The notes beneath the pieces were generated by a model. The model worked only from the letters and a program-made list of their open reading frames with translations. It was not told where the DNA came from and searched no databases. The translations under genes and the position numbers were made by a program. A stretch of DNA of 64,000 nucleotides from Numida meleagris (taxonomy: Eukaryota > Chordata > Aves > Galliformes > Numididae): assembly GCF_002078875.1 (NCBI RefSeq), contig NC_034438.1:18319497-18383496 (forward strand). The letters run 5' to 3'. Shown one piece after another: positions 23,785 to 35,207 of this stretch; positions within the stretch are counted from its first letter, which is position 1, and each line of letters starts with the position of its first letter.

Positions 23785-24170
23785 TGTCCTGGTTTCACCT
23801 GAGACAGAGTTGACTTTTTTTATAGTATCTGATATGATGCTGTGTTTTAGTTTCAAGTGAAAAACAATGTTGATAACACACCAGTGTTTAAGTTGTTGCT
23901 GAGCAGTGCTGTATAGAGCCAAGGATGCTTCCATTTTTTCAGCTTTTCGTACTGTCCTGCCAGCAATGGTGCTGGAGGTGGACAAGGAGTTGGGAGGGGA
24001 CAGAACCACCGCAGTTGACCTAGACTGGCCAAAGAGACATTCCATACCATATGAAATCATGTGAAAAAAAAACACTATAAAACCAAGGGGAATTGCCTGG
24101 GGAGGACAGCCACTGCTTGGGAACTGGCTGGAATCAGTCAGCAGGTGGTGAGCATTACTTGTTTTGTAAA
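23785..24170 (+). repeat. Solo-type ERV LTR (avian TGTCCTGGTTT... family)
   Basis: It begins TGTCCTGGTTTCACCTGAGA and continues with GTTGATAACACACCAGTG, TTGCTGAGCAGTGCT, GTTGGGAGGGGACAGAACC, GACTGGCCAAAGAGACATTC and CCATACCATATGAAATCATG. All are recognisable landmarks of a common bird ERV LTR. A TATA box (TATAAAA) lies at 24076-24082. The 3' end, including the expected poly(A)/U5 region, is missing and is replaced by a microsatellite. No internal retroviral region is adjacent. Confidence 0.75.
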
Positions 24171-24200
24171 TATACACACATACATATATGTCTCTCTCTC
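24171..24200. repeat. (TA/CA)n-(TC)n microsatellite junction
   Basis: TATACACACATACATATATG followed by TCTCTCTCTC fills exactly the space between the truncated LTR and the 5' end of the next CR1. Confidence 0.7.
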
Positions 24201-26070
24201 GGGAAGAGTACAAGGATGTTGCTAGGATATGCAGAGAGAAAATTAAAATAGCAAAATCCCAGAAAGACTTTAATCTGGCCACCAACGCTAGAGATAATAA
24301 AAAATGTTCACAAATATACCTACAGCAAGAGGAGAGCCAAGGAGAATCTCCATCCTTTATTGGATGTGGTGGGGAACATTACCACCAAGGATGAGGAAAA
24401 GGCTGAGTTTCTTAATGCTTTTTGTCTTTAATAGTCAGACCAGTTATCCTCACAGTACTCAGCCCCCTGAGCTGGAAGACAAGGATGGGGAGCAGAATAA
24501 CCCCCCACAGTTAAGGAGGAAATAGTTAGAGACTGCTACTCCACCTGGGCTGTCACAAGCCCATGGAGCCAGATGGGATCTGACTGAAGGTATTGAGAGA
24601 GCTGGCAGAGGTGATTGCCAAGCTGCGTTCCAGCATCTATCAGCAGTCCTGGTCAACCAGAGAGGTCCCAGATGACTAGAGACTTGCTAATGTGATGCCC
24701 AACTACAAAAAGGGTGCAAAGGAGAATCTGGGGAACTACAGGCCTCTTAGCCTGACATTGGTATCAGTGAACATCATGGAGCAGATCATCTTGAGTGTGA
24801 TCACATGGCATTTGCAGGACAACCAGGGGATCAGGCCATACTAGCATATGTTTATGAAATCCTGTTTCACCTACATTCTGTGACCAGGTGGCCTGCCTGG
24901 TGGATGAGGAGAAAGGGTGTGGATGTAGTCTACCTAGACTTTAGTAAGGTCTATGGCTCTGTCTCTCACGGTATTCTCCTGGAGAAGCTGGTAGCTCATG
25001 GCTTGGACAGGTACACTTTTTGCTTGGTAAAAAAACTGCCTGGAGGGCCAAGCCCAGAGAGTGGTGATGAATGGAGTTCAATCCAGCTGGCTACTGCTCA
25101 CAAGTGGTACTCTCGGGGGGGACAGTATTGAGGCCAGTTCTGTTTAACATCTTTATTGATGACCTGGATGATGGGATTGAGTGCACCCTCAGTAAGTTTG
25201 CAGATGACACCAAGTTGGGAGGAAGTGTTGATCTGCCTGAGGGTAGGAAAGCCCTACAGAGGGATCTGGATAAGCTGGATAAATGAGCCAATTGTATGAG
25301 CTTCAACAGGACATAAGTGCTGAGTCCTACACTTTGGCCACAACAACCTTATGCATTGCTACAGGCTTGGAGCAGAGTGGCTGGAAAGCTGCACGGAGGA
25401 AAAGGATATGAGGATATTAGTCAACAGCTGTCTGAACATGAGCCAGCAGTGTGCCCAGGTGGCCAAGAAGGCCAATGGAATCCTGGCTTGGATCAGAAAC
25501 AGTGTAGTCGGCAGAACTAGGGAGGTAGTCATCTCCCTGTACTCAGTAGTGGTGAGGCTGCACCTTGAGTACTGTGATCAGTTTTGGGCCTCTTATTATA
25601 AGAAAGACATTGAGGCCCTGCAGCATGTCCAGAGAAGGGCAATGAAACTGGTGAGGCGTCTGGAGCACAAGTCTTATGAGGAGTGGCTGAGGGAACTGGG
25701 ATTGTTTAGTCTGGAAAAGAGGAGGCTCAGGGGAGACTTTATTGCCCTCAACAGCTACCTGAAAGGAGGTGGGGACAAGGTGAAGTTGGCTTCTTCTTGC
25801 AGGTAACTCGCAATGGAACGAGAGGAAATGGCCTTAAGTTGCACCAGGGCAGGTTGGATATTTGGAAAAAATTATTTTCATGAAGAGTATTAATGCATTG
25901 GGATGGGCTGACCAGGAAGGTGGAGGAGTTACTGTCCCTGAAGTGTTCAAGAAATGTATAGATGTGACAGTTACGGACATGGTTTAGTGGGCATAGTGGT
26001 GATGGGTTGACAGTTGGATTAGATGATCTTAGAGGTCTTTTGCAACCTTAATGATTCTATGATTCTATGA
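24201..26070 (+). mobile_element. CR1 LINE, 5'-truncated, ORF2 RT to 3' end (CR1-Y-like)
   Basis: About 1.87 kb align with CR1 ORF2 from the linker before the reverse transcriptase to the 3' terminus. Visible RT motifs are VVYLDFSKV (about 24925-24950; the following residues are diverged) and [11 protein letters not shown] with the catalytic FADD near 25195-25220. These are followed by [13 protein letters not shown] and [13 protein letters not shown]. Frameshifts and stops break the ORF into pieces (24805-25131, 25071-25286, 25351-25806). The terminal ATGATTCTATGATTCTATG ends at 26069. The GTTGACAGTTGGATTAGATG tail resembles the CR1-Y type. Confidence 0.93.
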
Positions 26071-26375
26071 CTATTATTATTACTGTTATTTCTCTCTTCA
26101 TTTTCTGACTTACTAAATAGTTTTTAGCTCAACCTATGAGATCCACATTTTTTTACATTCTCTCTTCCATCCCATGAGGGCAGGGAAAGTAATAGAAGAG
26201 CTGTGTGATGTTTAGCTGCTTGGGGGTTAAACCACAACAAGAACATAAAACATTTTCTAGAATGTTGCATCTTCCTGAAGGAATATTTTGACTGAAGTTA
26301 CCTGAACTGACAGAAAGAATACTGTCTGTGCATATTACCTGCAAAACCATGCAGAGAATATAGAAAATCCAAAGG

Positions 26376-26400
26376 AATAGAATCATAGAATCATAGAATT
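26376..26400 (-). mobile_element. CR1 3'-terminal octamer tip only
   Basis: ATAGAATCATAGAATCATAG is the reverse complement of the CR1 ATTCTATG terminal repeats (three units). No adjoining CR1 body is present. It is either an extreme 5' truncation or a copied tip. Confidence 0.6.
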
Positions 26401-26607
26401 CATTTTTCATTCTCCCTAATTTGTAATTCATTTTTTTTTCTCCTGCATATCTCCCAAACTGCTGTCAATTAAGATATGAGATTAAAATACTGTTGCATTT
26501 TACAGAAAAGGAAATGGGAGACAAAGAGACTTCCTTGAAGCCACCTAATGAATCTGTAGTAAAAGTAGAACCAAAACCTACTTTCAAACAAATTTCCAGA
26601 CCATATT

Positions 26608-26975
26608 TCACAGAATCTTAGAATTGCAGGCATTGGAAAGGACCTCAAGAGATCATCAAGTCCAATGCCTCTGGTAAAGCAGATTCCCTACAATAGGTCA
26701 AACAGGTAGGCATCCAGATGGCTCTTGAATATCTCCACAGAAGGTGACTTCACAACCTCTCTATGCAACCCGTTCCAGCATTCTGTCACCCTTATGGTAA
26801 AGAAATTATTCCACATGTTAGTATGGAACTTCCCGTGTTCCAGTTTTAGGCCATTACTCCTTGTCCTATCGCTACACATCACCAAGAAGAGCCTGACCTC
26901 ATCCATTTGCCTCCCCCCTTCCTTTAGGTATTTGTTAACATTAGTCAGATCCCTTCTCAGTCTTCTTTTCCAGAA
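26608..26975 (-). mobile_element. CR1 LINE 3' fragment
   Basis: On the minus strand the sequence encodes the CR1 ORF2 tail (SDRTRSNGLKLEHGKFHTNM, then EVVKSPSVEIFKSHLDAYL) and continues to the 3' end TTCTAAGATTCTGTGAAA. Multiple substitutions indicate age. It lies 370 bp from the oppositely oriented CR1 at 24201-26070. Confidence 0.9.
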
Positions 26976-27370
26976 CACACAACTTGGCATTTTGATTGTG
27001 CTTGCGAGAACTAAACATATATGGCAGTAAAACACTGTTTAGGTACCCTAAAACTTAGGAACATATATGTTTTCTACGCTGTGAGTTTCACTGCAGAAAT
27101 GACTGAAGCAATGTAAGATTCCCTGTGCCTGTTAGTCCTCCTTGCTGGAGGTTTTAGCTGCTGGGTGAGACAATGGAACAACTTGTGTAAGTGCCCATTG
27201 TCAGATTCAATCAAGAATTGGCCAGCTCTACAGAATGTTAAAATGAGGCAATTGTTCCTTTAGTAAATGGACTATGAACTAACTATGGACACTGGGGCCA
27301 GCTGCCAATCTTTTGTTTGGCACCTTTTGCAGAATTAATGGTGGTAGAACTGGGTTCTCTTGCAAAACAG

Positions 27371-27490
27371 TCATAGAATCAGCAAGGTTGGAAAAGACCT
27401 ACAAGATCATCCAGTCCAACCATCCACCTACCACCAATATAACCTCACTAAACCATGTCTCTCAACACAACGTCTAAAACGTCATCTATT
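27371..27490 (-). mobile_element. CR1 LINE 3'-tail fragment (CR1-Y-like)
   Basis: TCATAGAATCAGCAAGGTTG, then GATCATCCAGTCCAACCATC and CACTAAACCATGTCTCTCA, is the reverse complement of the CR1-Y-type 3' end. Only about 120 bp remain. Confidence 0.85.
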
Positions 27491-27660
27491 GTATCCCATC
27501 TTTATCTATCTGCCTTCATGGTCTCATTTTCTACATATTTTCTAGGTGGATCTGTGGGCCTGCTGTTCCACTGTCACGGACACAGATAGATCTAGAGATA
27601 ACTCTGTGACATGAAGTTAGCAAATATGGAGTAAAATGGAGGCAGACAGTATGTCATTAA

Positions 27661-27850
27661 TCATAGAATCGTAGAAGCCAAGAATCCTTAGAGTTGGAAG
27701 GGACCTCTGGAGGCCATCTAGTCCAACTCCCCTGCATTGAACATGGACACCACAGCTAGATCAGGTTGCCCAGGACCTTATCCAGTCTCACCTTGAAGTC
27801 TCCAGGAACAGGGCATCAACCACATCACTGGGCAACCTGTTCCAGGAAAG
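27661..27850 (-). mobile_element. CR1 LINE 3'-tail fragment
   Basis: TCATAGAATCGTAGAAGCCA, then GTTGGAAGGGACCTCTGGAG, CATCTAGTCCAACTCCCCTG and GGGCAACCTGTTCCAGG, is CR1 in reverse orientation. It belongs to a different subfamily from the neighbour at 27371-27490 (ACCTCTGGAGGCC tail). Confidence 0.88.
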
Positions 27851-30800
27851 AGCCAACTATTCAACATCTCTACTCCAGTGGAAAAATTAGTATGCTTTAA
27901 GAGATTCCAAATTATGCTGATGAAGTTAATCTGATACTTAAGGACAAACTGGGGCTCCCTCCTTAGGTATGAATTTCAGCTGAGCTTCAGAGTCTTATTC
28001 TTCACCTCCACAATGAAACAGGACTGATGTCTGAGTGGGCCTGGCGACTGGAATTGTAAGCACCCAGGCAGAATAGAAAATCAAGTAATGATTCTTTTCT
28101 TCCTGAGTCATACATAGCTAAGGGACCCAAAAATAGCTATTAGGTTGTTTCCTGCCACAACAGCCTCTTCTAACACAGCTGCACGGTATTCACAGGAAGT
28201 ACTTGATAAAGTCACCATGATATCATTAGTAGCAGCTCTGTTTTTATCTTGAAATGTTTATTAGATGAGAAAAAGCAAGCAAAATTAGATTATATTAGAG
28301 CTAGATGTGCATATACTTACTTCCTCATGAATTTTTACATTTTTGGCTGAAAAATGTCCAATCTGTCTAGTTGCACTTCTTTTAGCTAGATGTTTCCTCT
28401 CTCCCTGCCTCCCACATATTTTTTCAGCCTAAAGTTACTGTATCAGAAACTTTCATTATAAAAAAAAAAATCTAGTACTTTGCACAAAGACTAAACAACT
28501 GCATCAGTATCGCTCACTGTCATTTCCATTAATTATTGGAACCTTTGTGTTAACATAATGCTGAGGAAAGACAGACAAATCAGAGGCAAAATGAATGAAT
28601 GAACATAACACCCACAGAAGCTTCACTGATGATGCGCATATCTGATAAAATTGCTACGATTATTTCTTTAACCAACTGGCCTTTCACCAAGAGTAGAGAG
28701 CCCATTTGGCCTAACAGCCTAAAACCTGCCGTTTGCAGCTGCTGCTTCCCTTGGCTATTCTGCAGAACTTAATACAGCTGACATCATTGCACAGTGCTGT
28801 GTATGCTGTGCTGTTTTAACAACTATTTTGGCAATGCACACATAATTTGACAGCAGGAACTGCATAAAGATTTGCACCAGAGCAGTAGCCTCAGAACCTC
28901 TCTCTCTAGGTCATCTGATTATTGAACCATCAATGTCACCTAATGACTATCCAAACTGTGACATGGTATATTATTGATCTGACAAAACTGTATTTTGCTT
29001 GCTATGATTAAGAATTTCCATGCTCGATAAGACACTAATCCATGTTTTTTTCTCTTGCAAGAGCTTCCTCTCATCTAGGACTCATCTTGTGATGAATGGT
29101 ATAGGAATGCAGAGATAAAGCCTTTCTTCTGAAAATACAGAAAGCTTATGATGATATTTTGCCATGAATAGAAAGCTTGTTGCAAAAGCATTACATAAGC
29201 AATATATTTCATCTGTAATTTAAGTGCATTGTTTGATTTGATGATGCATGCAATGCTACTAGAAATCTCTACAAATATACACACGATTCCAAGCCCAGTT
29301 CTTAGTTCCAGAAATTTTATAACCCTTAAAGCCTACCCATCATGATGAGTATATACACAGGTTTTCTTGAATGGTGGGCAAACTTGAGCATAATGCCCTT
29401 GTTCAGGAAACAGCTGAGCAGATGTTTTTAAGATTTTTGAAGTTACACTTTGAACCAATGCCTGTGCTGAAAGACTTACACCTTCATCTCCTGGTGGCAG
29501 CTTGTTCCTGCTGATATCACTGGATTTGCAGATGCAAAGCTGTGAGAGTGCTCAGATTTGGTGGTGACTGGAGTCAAGGGCTAAGAGGCTGTTTCCTGCA
29601 GCACCAGGACATGTATCAAAGGGAGACACCTTCACTTGTATGAAATGCTCATTTGATCTCCATTTACCAGGTTGAGCTTACCGGACACAAAGAAGTGTGC
29701 TACGCAACAGAAAAAACACAATGCAGATGTTACCTTTTCTATCCAGTGAAACAATTGCATGCAGTATATGAGGATGCAAGGAATGTGACAGCGTATATGC
29801 TTCTGTGACCCAGTAGCCATGGCAACTACAGTGCAAAGACACATTATCCTGGTGCTCAATTCCATCAGCAGCAGAACTGCAGTTATTTATGCTGGCCCCT
29901 TAACCAAAGAATGAAAAGCTGCATTTCAGTTCTGCATTACAGTTTTAGTGGCTGCACAGTTTCACAGGGAAGAGACTGTGACTGCACCTTCTACGATGAG
30001 AAACAGAAGAAAAACATTTCACTGACAGGAACCATTTATTTGTCTTTCATGGTAATGTGGACCTGTCAAATCTCATGTGCTGAGTATCAGACTTGCTCTT
30101 TTTGCCACTGCTATCTCATTCCCCACTGTGGCACTCTAGTTCATGCATCAGCAGCATACTGTCATGTGGCCTGATGTGACAGCCTTGTCTGCTGGGATTA
30201 CAGAGGCTTCCAGAATCTGGCAAGGTCACCAAACCAAGCATCTATGCAGTGGTGAAACTTCTTCATCTGTTGCAAATATAACAACCTCCATCCTTTACTG
30301 CTTGACAAGATTCTGTTTAGTTTATCTGCCTTCTAGTCTGAATAGAAGTGCCTACAGAGATTTTCAATCTGAGATCTATAGTTCAGGCAGATTTTGTTGT
30401 GTTTCAGTGCCACATCTGCTCTCATCAGAATTTCTATTTTCATTTCAGAACCCTATTTTGTTAATTTATGCTTGCTTTCTTGATTAAATAGTATTAAAAA
30501 CTGTAATTTGAAAGAACATTCCTGAGATATTTAGCTACCATTTTCTTGTTTACCGAGTCAAACACATTTAAAGATCCCATACTTTCAAAAAAAAGAAAGA
30601 CAATTCTAAAGAAGGCATGCCTTAACATTTACATTTTGCAAGTGTAAGCCAAATTTGCAAACCTGACAGATAGAGTCAGGGTGAATGACATTTACTGCTT
30701 TCTGAAAGACGCATGCCTCTCTTTTTTTTTTTTCCTTTTCTCTGCATCCAAATTCCAGTCCCAGGATAAGTCAAATGGCATGCAGGAGTAGAAATACTGT

Positions 30801-31874
30801 GTCAGAGGAGAAAAGAAAGCTATTTGACACTAAGAAAGAAAATAGAGAAAAGCATTGTCAAGATCTATAGATATTTGCAAATGGCTGGCATCTTGTACCT
30901 AATACCTAACAAGAATATTTATTTTCTTTAATTACAAATTAAAGAATTTGTATTTCAATCTAAAAATTATCAGAGAGGAACAACAATCATCATTTAACAC
31001 TTCTTGCTTTATTTCTCTCTTGCTTTGCACAGATTTCTTCTATGTTTGAATCATACTTGTTAATTTTATAGTATAGTCTACTCTTCAAGTTTCAAATCAT
31101 AGAAGGTACATGCTCCCAATACATGCATTGAACTGGTGATGTAAAAGTTGAATTGCATTTATATTCTAGTTACGCACGCCTCTAGCAAGAAATTGAAACA
31201 GCTTTGTTAACAACGTGTCTGTCACTCCAGAATTCACTCATCCAGAACAACTCAGTTGGATATAAACCAGATGTCTCCTGATGCTATTCCTAATACAAGA
31301 TGTATTCAGTATGCAGTCCTGAAATTTACTGCTTATTTTTTATGTACTATAAAATTAGCGGTTTAGGCAAAATAAAATTTGTGTTACAAAAACGTACTAA
31401 AGTCACAATCTTCTACGTCAAGATAGAACAGATGTATTTTATTAGCTATCTCACAGACAGCAGGCTAATACTGGGTTAGCTTTTGCGATGACTTATGATG
31501 ACTTATGTTACCTGTACAACTGTTTGCTATCACTAAAAAAATATGAATTTTTCTCCTATTCTCTGCAGTCCAAATCAATGAATAACAGCTTCTTCTGTAT
31601 ATTCGTGATCTAGTATTTGGTACAGAAAAAAAATACGCTTGTGTTAGCAAATGAAAAAAAGGTAGTATAATCAAAGCAGTAATTGAAAACTTTAACTGAT
31701 TGAAGTTCATGGCTGGTACTATAGTATTTTCTTAGGCTAAAGTAATTAGATATTTAACTGAAATGAGCGTGTCATATGTTAGCATTTTGTGGAAACAGCT
31801 AATTAATAGCAACTATGTACAAAACAGAGTTTTAAGCACACTGTGTCCCAAACTTATTTCATATGTTCTAATCG
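27851..31874. other. Unannotated AT-rich intergenic stretch
   Basis: Four kilobases without recognised genes or repeats. Open frames at 29911-30174 and 30143-30487 have no recognised domains; the cysteine-rich composition of the first is not diagnostic. Confidence 0.4.
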
Positions 31875-32631
31875 AACAAGAGCAAGTGCTGAATTCTGCA
31901 CCCAGGACAGGATGATCCGGAATATATGTACAGACTGGGGCACGAGATGCTGGAGAGCAGCCAGATAGAAAGGGATTTGGGGGCGCTGGTTGACAGCACA
32001 TTGAACATGAGCCAGCAGTGTGCCCTGGCAGCCCAAAGGGCCAACCATACCCTGGGGTGCCCCAGGCCCAGCACTGCCAGTGGGAGAGAGGAGGGGCTGT
32101 CCCCTCTGCTCTGCGCTGTGCAGCCTCACCTCCAGCACTGGGTGCAGGTTTGGGGTGTCACAGTATGAAGAGGACATAAAGCTACATGAGAGTGTCCAGA
32201 GGAGGGCTACAAAGCTGGGGGAGGGTCTGGAGGGCAAGGTGTGTGAGGAGTGGCTAAGGCCCCTGCGTTTGTTCAGCCCAGAGCAGAGGAGCTGAGGGGA
32301 GGCCTCATGGCGGCTGCAGCTCCTCACAGGGAGCGGAGGGGCAGCACTGTGCTCTGTGGTCAGAGACCTGGCTCTGACAGGGCACAAGGGAACGATGTGG
32401 AGCCGTGTCAGGGGAAGAGCAGGTGGGGGTTAGGGACAGGTTCTGCACCAGAGGGTGGTCAGGCCCTGGGACAGGCTGCCCAGGGCAGTGGTCACAGCCC
32501 CAGGCTGCCGGAGTTCAAAAAGCATTTGGACAGCGCTCTCAGACATGGGGCTTGGATTTTGGGTGGTGCTGTGTGGAGCCTGGAGCTAGACTCAGTGGTC
32601 CTTATGGGTCCCTTCCAACTGGGGATATTCT
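31875..32631 (+). mobile_element. CR1 LINE fragment, inverted-pair arm B
   Basis: The sequence is CR1 from AACAAGAGCAAGTGCTGAAT to CCTTCCAACTGGGGATATTC, then T at 32631. The only difference from arm A (22530-23286 minus strand) is T at 32626 versus C in arm A. Unlike arm A it is followed by ACAATTATGTG, which could be a degraded second ATTCTATG terminal unit or just flank. The ORF carries the same disruptions as arm A. Confidence 0.95.
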
Positions 32632-34559
32632 ACAATTATGTGCTTAGTAATCACCAAAAACTCTAGCCCCATGAAAACAGCACTCTGTGAAGTACTGTCA
32701 GAGCATATAATTGGACTGGAATAGAGGAGCAATGTGAGTTGTGTCTAGCATGAAATTATATAATTCTGGTCCATTTCTTTCTCATCTTTTCCATCTTCAA
32801 ATTATTTGAAAAAGAAGACAAAATGAAAATCACACAGTTACTGCTGGAACATAAATAACAAAACCTAAGGGCGGGGCAGGGGCAAAGTAACATCTCTGCA
32901 AACACATGAAGGAAAATTCCAGCATTTCTTAAATTTGTATGCATTTTTAAAATTAAACTAAGAATTAGAAGAGTACTGGTTATGGAGAGATGCTGTTTGC
33001 CTTAATGTTATTAGTTTTCATTAAAAAATGTCATCTTAATAATTTAAAGAAAGACATGCAACAATCTGAAAAAGAATCCTGCCTTATGTTTTATTGATAG
33101 TTCCCTGTATGGAAATTTTAGATGTGAGATTCTTTGGGGACTTCAATGATAAGATAAATTCCAATATAATAAAAAGATGTTGAAGATAATTGTTTTGGGA
33201 TAAATTTTGGAACCTAGCACCATTTAAGTCTTATATTTTCTAATACAGTATCTGCAGTATCTTTCTACTTTAAAAGCTTAATAGAATAATAAATTCAGAG
33301 TATGTTTTCAAAATTCTAGAGTCTAAAGTTGCACTGAATAGTTGAATCTGCTGCTTCAAAGATCTATTCAGCTAAGATTTAAAATACCATTCCAAAATGA
33401 GAGCTTTTTTATGTAACACTATAATTTATTATATTAAAGATTGTGTATTGTATTTTTTTTAAAGCAAAACTCTAGACCAACACATTTCTGGGAATAAGAA
33501 TCTCTCTCCTTTTCCCTAATTGCAACTGTTAATAAATATAATGTGCCCTGTTTTCAGAGACAAATATTACTCAATTATTTCTTGGTACATATTCACTTAA
33601 AATTGATAAAGAGAATAAATCTCGGGCATAAACATTCAACCACTAATGCACACACAGAGATAAGATTTTAAATGCAAGTATTGAGCAAATTCATAATGTC
33701 TGCAGGACCCTAGTGTCAGAAAGAGTAATGTCAAAGTCAGTTTTGTTCAGGAAAGAAGAAACAGCTGAAAGCATGCATGATGCCACATGTCATGTTTTGG
33801 AATAAAAATCAACACTGCTTAATTCCTATTTTCATGTTATACTGAGGCAGCTTTAAATATCTTTTAGTGACATTAAAAAACAGCAATTTTGAAATTACTT
33901 CTCATACACACTTTAATCCATACTCATGTCTCCTTCATACAGTTTGCCGAGGTCATAGCTCCTCTAGGTGTTGTGCTTTATGCAACATATACCATGCACA
34001 CAGAAAGGGGTACTCCAGAGGACAGGCTCGTTTCCACACAGCATTGTCCAAACCACTTCCCCTCTGCTCTGCCCTGGTAACATGCAACCTCTGGCAAGCA
34101 TCCCTGAAGCTGCTCATTTTTGCTGAACACAGCAGTGCTTTATCTTCAGCACTTTAGTAAGGAAGGAGATGTCAAATCTTAAATCTGATTGCAAAACCGA
34201 TTATACATTTTCCTGCCTGCTTGGAACCTGTACAATCTGGGCCCATGATAATTAAGGACTCAGTAGAAGAGAGTTATGGGAGAATTGCTGAGAAAGATGT
34301 TTAAAGCAACTTCTTGGAAAACAAAGCCAGCCGTGGGAACACATGTGAAAGGCGTGCAGCTTTGTAAGTGTTTTGCTGGTGCTCCTATCTGACGGCCCCA
34401 ATACTGCTGCCAGTAGCACATGCCACCACCCAATGCTAGGCGCCATTTCAGAGCAGGGCTGCTTCTACCGTGCAGCAGCACTACCATTTTCCAAAGCCCA
34501 GCAAAAAACAAAGCAAGGACACAGAAAAGGGACACGGAGAGCAGAATGTGGCCGAGAGC
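32632..34559. other. Unannotated intergenic stretch upstream of the RAB3C CpG island
   Basis: AT-rich up to about 34200, then rising in GC towards the island. No recognised repeat or gene. Confidence 0.4.
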
Positions 34560-34994
34560 TACAGGGAGGAAGCCCAGGGGCTGCTGTACATACAGCACCG
34601 CGCTGCCCAGAAAGATGTACGGGAGGACTGCGGGCGAAGGGGCCACAACGCGGCGCCACAGCGGGGAAAGCGGGGACGAACCCCGCGCGGCCAGTGCTGC
34701 GTGGCGGCGCCGGGCGGGCAGCGCAGCCCGGGCAGACGCAGGGGCCGGGACGGCGACGCGGGAGCCCCCTGCTGCACGGAAGTGGGGCGACCCCTGCAGG
34801 CCACCGCCGCCTCCCGGCCCGGCGCCCTTCGCCCGCTGCTCTGGGCCCGGCGCTTCGCCTCCGCGCGCCCCGCGTGCCTCCCGGCGTTTGCTCAGCCCGA
34901 GGAGTCTCCCCCACCGCTACTAACTCGCACTGAGCCGCGCGGGCTGCACCGCCACTGCCCGCGCCCGCCTCCGCGGCAGGACGGCGAGCGCGAA

Positions 34995-35013
34995 GCATGC
35001 CGGGAGCTGTAGT
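34995..35013 (-). promoter_or_regulatory. ZNF143/SBS-type motif 1
   Basis: On the minus strand the sequence is ACTACAGCTCCCGGCATGC. It fits the ZNF143 (Staf) binding consensus ACTACAnnTCCCrGnATGC over its length. Such sites are typical of CpG-island promoters. Confidence 0.75.
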
Positions 35014-35053
35014 CCTCAGCCGCCATCGGGGAGAGGGGCACCGCGCGGCTGGG

Positions 35054-35072
35054 ACTACATCTCCCTGGGGCT
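35054..35072 (+). promoter_or_regulatory. ZNF143/SBS-type motif 2
   Basis: ACTACATCTCCCTGGGGCT matches the 5' two-thirds of the ZNF143 consensus (ACTACAnnTCCC), with a poorer 3' part. It points away from motif 1 in strand sense and lies about 40 bp from it. Confidence 0.6.
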
Positions 35073-35083
35073 CACGGGAGGGA

Positions 35084-35106
35084 GGGGCGGTGCCGTGGGC
35101 GGGGCG
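35084..35106 (+). promoter_or_regulatory. GC boxes (SP/KLF-type)
   Basis: GGGGCGG at 35084-35090 and GGGCGGGGCG at 35097-35106 are classical SP1-type GC boxes about 100 bp upstream of the start codon. Confidence 0.6.
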
Positions 35107-35207
35107 CGGACAGCTCCGGTGCTGATCGCGAGGCGGGTTTGCCGGCAGAGTCCGGGAGGGCAGCGGGCGGCGAGCGGAAGAGGGGCGAGCGGCGGCCGCG
35201 CCCGGCG

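Noticed and set aside
23686..24285. 199-codon minus-strand open frame
   Set aside because: It is antisense through the ERV LTR and its flanks, with no recognisable domain.
29911..30174. Cysteine-rich 87-codon open frame as a small secreted protein gene
   Set aside because: No signal peptide, no splice or promoter context and no recognised cysteine pattern; probably random.
1..34500. Neighbour genes expected near RAB3C by mammalian synteny (PLK2, GAPT)
   Set aside because: No kinase, polo-box or GAPT-like coding sequence was recognised in any frame.
34373..35012. Several overlapping long open frames (167-186 codons) on both strands upstream of RAB3C
   Set aside because: Stop codons are depleted by the GC-rich CpG island; the predicted proteins are low-complexity Arg/Pro/Gly/Ala sequence with no domains.
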